Counted from the stretch's first letter, positions 31,001-42,499 are shown. The stretch: DNA of 64,000 bases from Blattamonas nauphoetae (GCA_033064195.1 JARBJD010000057.1:1-64000), one strand, 5' to 3'. A program made the numbers and translations. The notes: a model not told the origin generated them from the sequence alone.

Positions 31001-34000
31001 CTCATCTTCTTTCAACTTTTGCTTCTGTTCTTGAGAAACGAGCTGTTCGTGTGTGGATGTCTGTTCATTCTCTTTCTCGCTCAATTCTATTTCCTTCTGT
31101 CTCAGTTCTTCTTCTTTCTCTTTCAATTGTCCTTCTCTCTGCTGGAACTGAAGTTCTTTCTCTTCCCTCTCTTCTTGAAGGCGAGTTTCCTTCTCTTTGA
31201 GAATGTCCTCCTTCCTCCTCACTTCTTCCTCATTTTCACTCAGTTTGTTCTCTCTTTCTTTCATCTCATGTTCGTGTTCCTCCTTCTCTCTTTCAAGTTC
31301 TTTCTCTCTTTCCTCAAGTTCGAACCTCGTTTTGTCAAGTTCCTCTTCCTTCTTTCTCATATCTTCCTCTTTCTCTTTCATCGTTCGTTCTGTCTCTTGG
31401 ACTGTCTTTGCAACTTCCTCCTTTTCCTCCTTCAGCTGTCTCTCCTTCTCCTCCATTTCTGATTCTTTGAGACGGATCGATTCTTCCTTCTTCCTCCCTT
31501 CTTCCTCTCTCTCTCCGAATTCCTTTTCTCTCTTCTCCAATTCGCTTTCCTTCTCGTCCAGTTCTTTCTCTTTCTTGTCACCTTCTTCCTCCCTGTGCTC
31601 AATCTTCTTCTCTCTCTCCTCCATCTCTTCTTCTCTTTTCTTCATTTCAGATTCAGATTCAGCGAGTCGAGCGTTGCTCTGTTTGATCTGTCTTTCCTGT
31701 TCTTCCATTTCAGCCTTCCTGCTTCGCATTGTCTGCTCGTTCTTGAGAACCTCCTCTTCTCTCCTCTTTGTCTCTTCTTCCATCTCCCTCACCTCCTCTT
31801 CTCGCTTCTCAATTTCCTCTTCTTTCTCTTTCAGCTGACGTTCGCGATCGGTCAACTGAACAGCGAGCTGTTTCTGCTCATCAGCTGTCTTTCTCATCTC
31901 TCTCTCCTTCTTCTCCAATTCCCCTTCCTTTCTCTTTCTCTCTTCGGATGCCGACTTCAACGCTTGCTCGATTGACTTCGTCTTCTCCTCTCTCATTCGA
32001 AGCTCTGCCTCCTCTTCTCTTCTTTCCTCTTTCAACTTCTCCATTTTCATCTTTTTCATTTCCAGTTCATTCTCAATCTTTCGCAGTTCCTCCTCCCGTC
32101 GCGTGAGCTCGCTTTCTTTCCATCCCATCTCCATCTCTTTCTGCCTCACTTCCAATCTCTTGTCATCAATTTCTTTCTCCTTCTCTTTCGCCTTTCTTCT
32201 CTTCTCACTCACTCGCTCTCTCTTTCTCTCCAACTCAGTTTCTTTCGCTCGAATCAGATTGTCGTGCTCCTCTCGTCGTCTCCGATCTTCGTCCATTCTC
32301 AACTTTTCTAACTCTTCCTCCATCTTCCTCACTCGATCGTCAACTTCTCGCTTCTCTCTCGCCTGCTCTTCCTTCTCGGCTTGTAGCTTCAGAGAGGCCA
32401 GTTCTTGGTTTAATCGAGTCCTCTCTTCCTCTTCACCTTTCCTTCTCTCCTCCTCCAATTGTCTTCGCTTTTCTTCCTCAGCCAGCATTCTTTGTCTGTC
32501 CTCTTCTTTCTGCCTCTCTTCTTCCTCTTTCTCTTTTCGTCGTCGCTCCTCCTCTTCTCGCTTCATCGTTTCCAGTGCTTCTTTGTGGGCTTTTTCCAGT
32601 TCTTCCTTTCTGATTCGAAGTTCTTCCTCTCTTCTCGCTCGCTCTTCCTCTTCTCTCAGTTTCCTTTCCTCTTCTTCCTTTCTCTTCCTTTCTTCTTTCT
32701 CTTTTTTCAATCTTTCCTTCTCTTCCTTTCTCTTTCTCTCTTCTTCTTCTTCTTTCCGAAGTCGCTCCTCCTCTTCCGCTTTCTCACGAGCAAGTCTCTC
32801 TTCTTCCTCCCTTCTCTGCTGCTCCTCTTGCTCCTTCCTTCTTCTTTCTTCCTCTTCTTTCCTTCTTCTCTCTTCCTCTTCTTTCTGCTTCCTTTCTTCT
32901 TCTTTCTTTCTTTTTCGTTCTTCTTTCTCTTTTTTCAATCTCGCCTCTTCTTCTGCCTTCTCACGTGCCAATCGTTCTTCCTCTTCCTTTCTCAGACGTT
33001 CCTCCTCTTCTCTCTTCCGTCGTTCATCTTCTTCCTTCCTCTTTCTCTCTTCCTCCTCTTTCCGCATTCTCTCCTCTTCTTCCTTTCTGAGTCTTTCTTC
33101 CTCTTCTTTTCTTAATCGTTCTTCTTCTTCTTTTCTTAGTCTTTCTTCTTCCTCCGCTTTCTCTCGTGCAATTCTCTCTTCTTCTTCTCTCTTCTGGCGC
33201 TCTTCTTCCTCCTTCCTCAATCGTTCCTCTTCCTGTTTTTTCCTTTCCTCTTCTTCTTTTCTGAGTCGTTCCGCCTCTTCAGCCTGTTCACGAGCAAGTC
33301 TTTCTTCCTCTTCTCGTCTCTGTCGTTCCTCTTCTTCCTTCCGCAATCTTTCTTCTTCCTCCTTTCTGAGTCTTTCTTCCTCTTCTCGTCTCTGTCGTTC
33401 CTCTTCTTCCTTCCGCAATCTCTCCTCTTCTTCGTGTTGCTTCCTCGCTTCTTCTTCAACTCTTTCTCGTTCAAGTCGCTCTTCCTCTTCTTTTCTGCGT
33501 CTCTCCTCTTCTTCCTCTTCCTCCTTCTTTGTTCTCTCTTCCTCCTCTCGTCGAATGCGCTCCTCTTCTTCTTTCCGTTTTCGTTCGTCTTCCTCTTCTC
33601 GCATTCGCTCTTCCTCTTTCTGCTTTCTCAGTCTCTCCTCTTCTTCCTTTCGTTGTCGCTCTTCTTCTTCCTCTTTCTGCTTCTCTTCTTCCTCTGCTTT
33701 CTCTCTGGCGACCCTTTCTTCCTCTTCCTGTCGAAGCCTCTCTTCTTCCTCTCTCTTTTGCTTCTCCTCTTCTTCCTTTCTCAGTCTCTCTTCTTCCTTT
33801 CTTAGTCTCTCTTCTTCGTCAGCCTTTTCTTTGGCAACTCGCTCTTCCTCCTCTCTCTTCTGCTGCTCCTCCTCTTCTCGTTGTCTCTCCAGTGCTGCAC
33901 AGTGATCTCGCAGAAACTCCCACTCAGTCGATGGAGTGGACGGTGATGAAAGATGGAATGATCGAACATCCTAGATAGGAGACCGCAAAATGAGAAAAAG

Positions 34001-37000
34001 TGAGAAACATACTCCAAAAGTGAGTGTGATGACAACTGGCTCTTCAAACTCGGACGACACAAACAGCTTTCGGTTGGGATCCTGCTCCCACACTGTCTGT
34101 CCATCCAGCATCTTCACCATTTTGAACTCGTATTCCACGTTCGTCTTCAGAACACGTCTGATGCCGTGTTGGTCTTCTTCTGTGTGATTATCCTGATGAC
34201 GAGCGAATGAAGCGTCTGTGTTCCAGTTGTCGAGTTCATCGTTTGTCCCAACGATGCACCAATCTCCACTTTCAGCTGGGCAGACGAAATGGACAACGAT
34301 TGTGGGTGAGGCTGATTGGATGTCAGTTTCTTCTTGATTCTGAGCGTCTGATGCCTTGGCGTTTTGTTCTTCTTCCTTCTGCTTGGTTCTCTCCTCTTCC
34401 TCTCGTCGGATGCGCTCCTCTTCTTCTTTCCGTTTTCGTTCGTCATCCTCCTTTCTCAGTTTCTCCTCTTCTTCCCTCTTCATTCTTTCTTCCTCTTCCT
34501 GTCGAAGCCTCTCTTCTTCCTCTCTCTTCTGCTTCTCCTCTTCCTCCTTTCTCAGTCTCTCTTCTTCATCTGCCTTTTCTTTGGCAATTCGCTCTTCTTC
34601 GTCCCTCTGCTGCTTCTCCACTTCCTCCTGTCTTCGTTGTTCCTCTTCAACTTTCTTTCGTTCTTCCTCTGCCTTCTCTCTGGCGAGCCTTTCGTCTTCT
34701 TCCTGTCTTCGTTTATCTTCTTCCTCTCTTTCAGCCTGCATACGAGCACGGACAGCATCCATTTCGATTTTCAATCTTCGATCCACTTCAGCTTGCAATT
34801 GTTCTTCGAATTCTCTATTTTCTGCTTCCTCTCGAGCAATTCTGGCCTCCTCACTCTCAGAAGGGCTATCTTCGAAGGTTTCCGATGGATCACCCACAAC
34901 ATTTTCTTCTCGTGTCGGGTCGACGACTTCTGCTTCTAATCCTTGCTTTGGCTTCGTATTCTTCTCCCCTGACTCCTTTTGATCAACGTTAGGTTGAATT
35001 TCTTCTCGAGTCAGTTGAGGATCAACGGCCACTTGCTGATCAACACGTTCCTGGCGCTTTTGTTGTTTTCGGAGTTCTCGCTCCTTTTCTGCCTTTTCTC
35101 GTTCGGCGCGAGCTTCTAATGCCGCCGTTGCTTCTTTTGCTGCTCGTTTCTTTTCTTCTAGTTCTTGCTTTTTCAACTCTTCTTTCTTTTGTTCTCTCTC
35201 TTTCTTCTTCTGCGAATTTTCTTCCCGTCGTTTCTGCAATCGTTTCTCCTTCTTCCGTTCTTCTCGACGCCGTTTCCGTTCCGCTAGGAATTCTTCTGTC
35301 AGCGCTTGGGCCAACTCAAAATGTTCTCCACTTCCAGCGCGAGCGTCCTCTTCCGATAAGATCACATCAACTCCATCCTGTTCAGATATGTCACAATAAA
35401 CAAGCATACGTTAAATTTGATTTTGATCCGGATCGGGTCAAGGCCATTACAGCTGTGGTGAACGAACAGCTTTCGATTCGGTGTCGTTTCCGCTTCCTAA
35501 GATTGTAATGATAAATAAATCACGAAATTGATCATACAAGAGTATCTCCAACACGGTAGAGTTTGTATTCAATCATGGTATCAACAGGCAGACGAAAACT
35601 GTGAGTCGAAAGTTCGAAGTGCCCATCCTCGTCAATCAACGTGTTCTTCATCTCTTCCGCATTGCTATGATAGCAAATAACAATAATCTGTCTGAATCAA
35701 AATACAAACCCATTGAATAACTCGAAACAGTTCCCACACGCCAGAAGTGGTTGAGTGAGTTCGTCAGAGACTTCAAAAATCACTGTTCACAGATGGGTCA
35801 GATGATGATCAAAATACGAAAAATACCGTCGACGCTGCCCTCTCTTACAGTCAGACTTTCTGGCGGAACAGGCGATGAGATAACTGTGTCGACAGGCAAA
35901 GTAGAGGCAGTATCATCATGAGGTGGGTCCTCTGGGATATTATCTGTTTGGACAGGAGCAGGGGGAGGGGTAGATGAAGTGATTTGAGGTGTTGAAATGG
36001 GTTGCTGAGAAGAGGGCGAAGGTGAGTGGATGGGGGAAGAAGAGGATGGTAAAGATTCTGGGGACGATTTCTCAGTGATGATGGGAGGGGGAGGATGCTG
36101 TGACTCTGTCGATGCGACGGCCAATCGTTCTTGCCTCTTTTGTTGTTTTCGGAGTTCTCGCTCCTTTTCGGCCTTTTCTCGTTCGGCGCGAGCTTCTAAT
36201 GCCGCCGTTGCTTCTTTTGCTGCTCGTTTCTTTTCTTCTAGTTCTTGCTTTTTCAACTCTTCTTTCTTTTGTTCTCTCTCTTTCTTCTTCTGCGAATTTT
36301 CTTCCCGTCGTTTCTGCAATCGTTTCTCCTTCTTCCGTTCTTCTCGACGCCGTTTCCGTTCTGCCAGGAATTCTTCTGTCAGCGCTTGGGCCAACTCAAA
36401 ATGTTCTCCACTTCCAGCACGAGCGTCCTCTTCCGATAAGATCACATCAACTCCATCCTGCGAAGACATGTCACAATAAACACGCATACGTTAAATTTGA
36501 TTTTGAGTCTGATCGGGTCAAGGCCATTACAGCTGTGGTGAACGAACAGTTTTCGGTTTGGTGTCGTTTCCGCTTCCTAAGAATATAAATCCATATAAAT
36601 CACGAAATTAATCATACAAGGGTGTCTCCAACACGGTAGAGTTTGTATTCAATCATCGTATCAACAGGAAGGCGGAAACTGTGAGTCGAGAGTTCGAAGT
36701 GCCCATCCTCGTCAATCAACGTGTTCTTCATCTCTTCAACATTGCTGTGACATCAAATAACAATTATATGTCAGAATCAAAATACAAACCCATTGAATAA
36801 CTCGAAACAGTTCCCACACGCTAAAAGTGGATAGGTGAGTTCGTCAGAGACTTCAAAAATCACTGTTCGCAGATGAGGAGGATGATAATCAAATTACGAA
36901 AAATACCGTCAATATTGCCCTCCCGTACAGTCAGACTTTCAGGAGGAACAGGCGAAGAGATCCCAGTGTCGAAAGATGGTTCCGATTGTTTCTTGGATTC

Positions 37001-38222
37001 CTCTGCCTGAACGGGTAAACAAGAGTCAGGGTCATCATGAAGTGGGTTTTCTGGGATATCAACTGTTTGGACAGGAGCTGGAGGTGGAGAGGAAGATGAG
37101 ATTTGAGGTGGTGAGATGGGTTGATGAGAAGTGGGTGGATGGGAGTTGATGGAGGAAGAAGAGGGAGGGAGAGAGTATGGGGAAGACTTCTCAGAGATGA
37201 CGGGAGGGGGGTTCCGTTCTGGTTGAGATGATGCGAGAGCTTGACGTTCCAGTCTCTTTTGCTGTTTTCGGAGTTCTCGCTCCTTTTCGGCCTTTTCGCG
37301 TTCGGCTCGGGCTTCTAAGGCTGCCGCTGCTTCTTTTGCTGCTCGTTTCTTTTCTTCTAGTTCTTGCTTTTTCAACTCTTCTTTCTTTTGTTCTCTCTCT
37401 TTCTTCTTCTGCGAATTTTCTTCCCGTCGTTTCTGCAATCGTTTCTCCTTCTTCCGTTCTTCTCGACGCCGTTTCCGTTCTGCCAGGAATTCTTCTGTCA
37501 GCGCTTGGGCCAACTCAAAATGTTCTCCACTTCCAGCACGAGCGTCCTCTTCCGATAAGATCACATCAACTCCATCCTGCGAAGACATGTCACAATAAAC
37601 ACGCATACGTTAAATTTGATTTTGAGTCTGATCGGGTCAAGGCCATTACAGCTGTGGTGAACGAACAGCTTTCGATTCGGTGTCGTTTCCGCTTCCTAAG
37701 AAGAAAAAATTAGATAAATCACAAAATATATCAAACAAGGGTGTCTCCAACACGGTAGAGTTTGTATTCAATCATGGTATCAACAGGAAGGCGGAAACTG
37801 TGAGTCGAGAGTTCGAAGTGTCCATCTTCGTCAATCAACGTATTCTTCATCTCTTCCGCATTGCTATGACATCAAAAGACGAAAATCTGTCGCAGGAAAA
37901 AACAAACCCATTGAATAACTCATAACAATCCCCACACGCGAAGTAAGTTGATGGAGTGCTGTCCATCACTTCAAACCTCACTAACAGGAGACAAAGAGAA
38001 GGATGACTAGAAAAGTGAACAATTCAGACCATCAACTGTACTGAGAGACTGTGTCGACGCTTCAATCTGAGAGATATACAAAAGTGAGTGGTGAGAGTTT
38101 CGAGACAGTAAAAGAATTGATATTATCAAACTAAAGTTTGGGAATCTGTTATATCGCTCATGATGGTCCAACCAAAACAACAAAGTCGTGAAGATGGGGG
38201 AGGAAAAGAGAGTGAAAATCAA
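28052..38222 (-). CDS. Giant CBM20-module / coiled-coil protein, 14 exons, about 3212 aa
   Basis: My model starts at ATG 38222 and ends at TGA 28052, with introns 37981-38029, 37864-37907, 37696-37736, 37577-37608, 36863-36906, 36745-36789, 36577-36617, 36458-36489, 35783-35826, 35665-35709, 35497-35537, 35378-35409 and 33971-34012 (32-49 nt, GT-AG). Spliced length is 9639 nt, divisible by three, and phases agree at every junction. Three modules each hold a carbohydrate-binding (CBM20-like) domain (FEV, ACGNCFELFNGN, GHFELSTHSFRLP, IEYKLYRVGDTL, NRKLFVHH) followed by a charged helix (AERKRRREERKKEKRLQKRR) and an S/P linker. A fourth domain lies in exon 13 (VHFVCPAESGDWCIVGTNDE, VEYEFKMV, WEQDPNRKLFV). 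About 2000 residues of E/R/K single-helix and heptad coiled coil follow, and the tail has SP/TP sites (TPMRSV, RSPSF, STPLRG). CBM20 binds starch or glycogen; a glycan-tethered filament is my inference. Confidence 0.8.
34013..37980 (-). repeat. Tandem intragenic module duplication including introns
   Basis: Three units of about 1.1 kb (37980-36863, 36862-35783, 35782-34013 in part) carry the same exon series of 73, 127 and 87 nt with introns at identical sites and nearly identical lengths (44-45, 41, 32 nt). The coiled-coil start of the long exon is almost identical in all three, while the S/P linkers differ. Exons and introns were therefore copied together, and the linkers then diverged. The conserved CBM20 exons with intact splice signals argue that all copies are used. 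Confidence 0.85.
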
Positions 38223-38842
38223 ATTGAGGACTAGATCAGGAAATTGCTGTGAAATGAACGAAACATGATATTTAATACGGTGTTACAGATGAATAAAAAG
38301 GAAAAAGGAGTATTCGATGAGTGAAATTAAAAGCTTCGACATCACCAAATGACACAGGAAGATCATCAGACAAATCCTGTCCATAACACATCAACTATTC
38401 AGATCGACGGCAATTGATTCCGAAACTAGTCATAATATCGAGTGAATAGTTCCTCACAAATTTTTCATTTCTCGATGATTTGTGGTGAAGTAGTGTTTGT
38501 TCAATTCTTTCGTGAAACCCTTCCTGTTCCAGTGTCTGCATCAATATTCTTCCTCTGCTCACAATTTCGGCCCCGTGGCGCTTCCATGTGTCGATATTGT
38601 TGGACATTTCCCAGATGAGTTTTGTGTGTGTGTCTTCGTCTTCCATTTCAGAGAGAAGTGATTGGAAGACGATTGGGATGCGAGAAGAACACAGAAAATA
38701 AAGTATTGGTTGGTGGAACGCACTCACGCCAATGACAGAGGACAGCAAGCCCGCTACATCAAAGCATTTAGGCATGGGCAGTGGTCGGTCTGAAAAGATC
38801 GAGTCCAGTCCCTAAAAATAAAAGAGTCGGCGACTTTTTTGA

Positions 38843-38916
38843 ACTGCCCTTTAGTCGAGCGGTAGCACGACAGCTTTTTGCTCCCCTGACCCAGGATCGA
38901 ATCCCGCCAGAGTCAC
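38843..38916 (+). tRNA. tRNA-like relic (possibly tRNA-Gln, anticodon TTG)
   Basis: The A-box match TAGTCGAGCGG and the B-box-like GGATCGAATCC have normal tRNA spacing, with CTTTTTG in the anticodon-loop position. The acceptor and anticodon stems do not pair well (the 3' side AGAGTCA has no partner at the 5' end), so this is a decayed tRNA or the head of a tRNA-derived SINE, not a working tRNA. It lies just inside the left end of the hAT-like element. Confidence 0.4.
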
Positions 38917-39579
38917 TGTATTAATCTTTTTTTCTCATTTTTGATTCACAACATCTCTACATTTTCTTCATCTCAGTTTTCACGAAATTAATGTTTGTGA
39001 GGTCGTGGATCAAGAGTCCCTGAGTCGGTCTGTCCTTCCCCAACATCGGACAAAAAGTCGGCCTGGCAGGCCGACTCAGACTCTTCAACTTTGTTCTGAC
39101 TGCATTTCAATGTATTTAGATAATAGAACAATGGTATTCTTTTACTTCTCCACACTTCTTTATCGCTTTCACTCAGGATCAATCACAAGAAACCAATTCT
39201 CCCACTGCCAGGTCAGATCATGACATGATCCTCAACCATGTCAACGATAACTCATTTTTCTTCGACAGAGTATCTCTTTCTAGTCATTTTCGATGTTTGT
39301 TCTCTCATCAGGACAGTTGTTCTTCTGCACGTCGGTCCTGGAGTCTTCCCTCCATCCAGAACGACAAAAAACGACGCAAATTGGAATAAGAAGGAAGAAG
39401 ATGATGAAAAAGTGGTCGATGTTTATGATTTGAAGGTTCATAACGAAGACCAAGAACTGATAACAGAAGATCGTGTGAACAAGTCTGCCACGGAATTAGA
39501 GGAGGATTACAAAGAGAAAAGGAGAGGAAAATGAAAGCAATGAAATATTGTCACGTTTCCTGTTCTCTTCTCCTCTCGA

Positions 39580-39800
39580 CGTCACATCAATCGATTGTCG
39601 GGGATGCTCTGACACTTGTCCGTGAATGTCTCGGAAACTGCTCACCATCCAACGAACAAGCCTTTGTGTCCTCCAAACTCATCCCCAGAATCCTTTCGAC
39701 ACCTCACCTTCGAGATCTGTCATTGCTTCTGAATAAAAGACTCATTCATCTTCTGAATACTCATGATGTGCTCACGTTTGCCCAACACATATCTCTCGGT
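39580..39800 (+). pseudogene. Fragment of the helical-repeat family captured inside the hAT-like element
   Basis: SHQSIVGDALTLVRECLGNC and FVSSKLIPRILSTPHLRDLS parallel SHPLILRGALTFTHDCLTRC and LFSSKLIPRIISTPCLRDLS of the interrupted host gene, but on the opposite strand. The open frame continues to 40064 in a proline/histidine-rich string that looks non-conserved. The fragment differs enough to come from another family member, not from the gene it now interrupts. Confidence 0.6.
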
Positions 39801-40279
39801 CGATTTGCTGGGAACTTGGACATCATCGGCACCAACGAAGACAAAGGAGATGCGAACGAGAAGAGCGGGAAGTTCTCACTCTCATCAAAAGTCCTGATCA
39901 AGCTCATCGCAAAACAGTTCACACAAGAACCTTCCCCCATCGATATTCCACCACGAGCACATCCTCACCCTCCCAAAGCTATCACTCCAACCTCTCCTCA
40001 TGCACGACTAACTTCTCCGCAATTACACCCTCTTCCGCTACGTATCCACCCAAACCATCCGTGAGGACTTGGAAGGAATGGTCTAGTTCACATCACAAGC
40101 TCCAACCACCCTTCCCATCGGCGGGTTCAATTTGACTGAAGTGGGCCGAGAGAAGGTGGGCAAGAGCTGCCCATCTTTCATCCTGATTGAGTTTGAAATT
40201 AACATTCGCTCGCTCGACGCTGCCGCAAGAGCGCAGTGAGGTTCACTCAAATGACACGATGTTGTGTCTTTGCAGACAG

Positions 40280-41300
40280 ATATCCAGACACAAAAACAAA
40301 CCGACACTGACAACCTCACCTTCCGTGAGCTGTGCGAAGTGCTGAGGGTATTGGAGTGGAGGACGAGGACGGGAACGTTCAGAACAACGACTTCTTGTTC
40401 GTTCCACGCGGTAGCCAAGTGTCGGAGCGACTGGAAGTGCAGAAACGCACAGAAAATCACTCTACATGCTCCTCGACCTCAAACAATACGACCTGGACGA
40501 GCGAATGGTGATGTACTCTTCGGATTTGGCTAGCCCGAACAGTACATCCCCACCAATCAAACGCTGCTGTCGAGATGGGAAGAGTATGCGATGCTGGCCT
40601 TGCGGGAGAGGATTGCGGATTGACGGAGTCCCAGAGACAGTCAAGACGCGAGTGACCAGACACGTCATCACGTCGCTCCTCAAACTCCACCCGAACGAGC
40701 GTGAGATTGTTCTCGCCCACCACAACGCCGCCCTCAAGAAGCTCTTAGAAGCGACTCTCTCACTCACAGACCAACCTCGCAACTTCCTCCGAATTGGACG
40801 TAGCTCAGAGCTATTCCAGCTGAAATACTGCTTTTCGAAGGAAGGAGACGCATTCAATCTTCTTTTTCGTCGTCTGAGCTGTCTTGAGCTGGTGAATACT
40901 CAGACTGACACTAGTCACAACTCCCACCGAAGCTGGGGCCTCGTTTGCACATGCTCAGTTTCTGTTCGCTTGTGTTGAGTGTCTGTTCGAATGGATGAGG
41001 GAAGGGAAGTCTTACGAGCTATTAACAACCACAACTGAATGCACACCTCGTTCGTGTCTGGAGATAACGTTGTGCATCCCCCTCGTCATGAAGAAGGAAA
41101 TCGACAGGCTCAAACAGATCGTGATCGTTGGAGATTCGAGGAAGGAGATACCGACCGTTTAGAATGCATCTTTTCACATCGGCACAGCATTCGGCCAGTC
41201 ACTCGACCACAGCCATTTCCATCTGTATGTGTCCTTCCTCCCGCTCACTACACAGGGTCTCTTCAAACCATCCATCACTCAACCCCCCTCACCAGAATGT
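40280..41300 (+). pseudogene. Unrecognised decayed gene inside the hAT-like element
   Basis: Coding-like strings in changing frames on the plus strand: DTDNLTFRELCEVLR (about 40300), VQNNDFLFVPRGSQVSERLE (about 40380), QTLLSRWEEYAMLALRERI (about 40558), HAQFLFACVECLFEWMREG (about 40950) and TTTECTPRSCLEITLCIPLV (about 41030). They are colinear, so they are probably one dead gene with multiple frameshifts. I cannot name its family, and it does not look like a hAT transposase. Confidence 0.4.
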
Positions 41301-42499
41301 GTCTCAACATCACCAACTTAGTGCATATGTCGCTTCCCCCTTTTCTATCTCCAACGCTGAGATTGTCTGAAACAATTAGCAGTGTTCTGATGGAACACAA
41401 TTGTATAATCACTTCACAGAAACAATCATACTTCTTTCAGGAATATGTACATTTCAAGATTGGGAGACAATGAAAATTGGTTGTCACTGTGAATTAAAGA
41501 GCTGATGACAAATGATGAAATCAAGATCCTTTCATATAAGAGAGGAGATCACACAATTCAAAATCATTGAATATTTCGAATGAACTGAACAATGAGATGA
41601 GACTAGGGATATACTTGTTTAAAGAATCATTGTATACAGCGATATTGCGATATGAAAGCGTATATTGGCTGAAATGGGGAAGTAATTTCTGAAATCGATA
41701 AAAAGGGGCAGATCAACCAAAAAAAGCAGTCGGTCGGTCGACGAGCAGTCGGACCGACCGCTGCCCATCCCTAAAAGCATTCTTTGTTCCACGACAAAAG
41801 GTGAGGATTGCGACTGAGCTGGACTAAAGATGGTTCGGTTGGAATCAGCACTTCACGCAACACCATATCTCCGATTGACTGCATATGTTTATCGGTACTG
41901 GAGTAGAGGGATCGAAAAATATCTGATAATGCGTACTGGATGCGGTTTTGAAGAATAGCTATAATTGGGCGGAGAAAGTCTTGATCGTCGATTATCGAAA
42001 GATCCCTCAGACAAGGTGTGGAAATGATTCTGGGAATGAGTTTGGAGGAGAAAAGGGAGAGGATATTTTGGAAGGAACACCGCGTGAGACAATCGTGAGT
42101 GAATGTCAGCGCACCTCTGAGTATCAATGGATGGGACGAAGATAAGAGCACAATCACCGAATCAACAAACGTGGCGGCGGTTTCTGATGAGTCTTGTCTA
42201 ATGGCCTTCAAGAAATTGTCGACAGCGACTGAGCGAGAAAAAAATGGTTGAATAGCAGAAAAGAACGTTGAAGATTTCCTGACAAGCTCTTCACTAAACG
42301 TGTAGTCGTCTCTGACCATAGAAACCAGAGAGAGGAAGGGTGGTGCTACAGAATCATCGGTGATTTGATCATTCTGATTCCAATTCAGAAAGGGTGTGTA
42401 TTCTGGATTAACAACTGGAGAATGAAGAGTAAAATGAGGATACCATTGAATGATGTCATCGATGTGCTGTTTACTTGTTCAAAAAAGAGTGGTTGAAGT

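Larger units (their letters stand above)
38769..41773. mobile_element. 3.0-kb hAT-like element with 8-bp TSD, no recognisable transposase
   Basis: The ends are imperfect inverted repeats: TAGGCATGGGCAGTGGTCGG on the left and, read inward from the right, TAGGGATGGGCAGCGGTCGG. Direct repeats AAAGCATT flank it (38761-38768 and 41774-41781). TIRs beginning TAGGG.TGGGC with an 8-bp duplication are typical of the hAT superfamily. The right end has palindromic subterminal CGGTCGGTCGACGAGCAGTC-type repeats. Inside I find a tRNA-like piece, a fragment of the host helical-repeat family and decayed unknown coding sequence, but no hAT dimerisation or DDE/RNase-H motif. It is probably non-autonomous and carries captured host sequence. 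Confidence 0.85.
38395..42420 (-). pseudogene. Helical-repeat (ARM-like) family gene split by a hAT-like element
   Basis: Read on the minus strand: YTPFLNWNQND (about 42408), FLSLVSMVRDDYTFSEELV, LRGALTFTHDCLTRCS and FSSKLIPRIISTPCLRDLS (helical repeats), up to LLSWNKEC at 41782. After the 3.0-kb insert the frame resumes at 38768 and ends FVRNYSLDIMTSFG at 38395. Dropping the insert and one AAAGCATT copy fuses the halves in frame (NKECFDVAGLL). The PFLNW opening and the TLEQEGFHERIEQTLLH ending are the family hallmarks as I know them from oxymonads. The upstream frame has no ATG near PFLNW, so a small 5' exon is likely; an AG acceptor lies just before it. The role is unknown; the gene is probably inactivated by the insertion. 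Confidence 0.75.

Noticed and set aside
32103-33905. Plus-strand serine-rich frame of 600 codons opposite the giant gene
   Set aside because: It is the complement of the Glu/Lys/Arg coiled-coil codons (GAG/GAA read as CTC/TTC), a known artefact of such repeats.
35798-36487. Independent short gene starting MRVYCDMSSQDGVDV, and its two near-identical neighbours (34013-35407, 36860-37606)
   Set aside because: The first residues are encoded in a 32-nt intron; the conserved upstream CBM20 exons show that these are internal exons of one gene.
38843-38916. Functional tRNA-Gln gene
   Set aside because: The boxes fit, but the acceptor and anticodon stems do not pair, so it is listed only as a relic.
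38769-41773. Autonomous hAT transposase
   Set aside because: None of the internal fragments shows the hAT dimerisation region or catalytic motifs; the fragments look like dead host genes.
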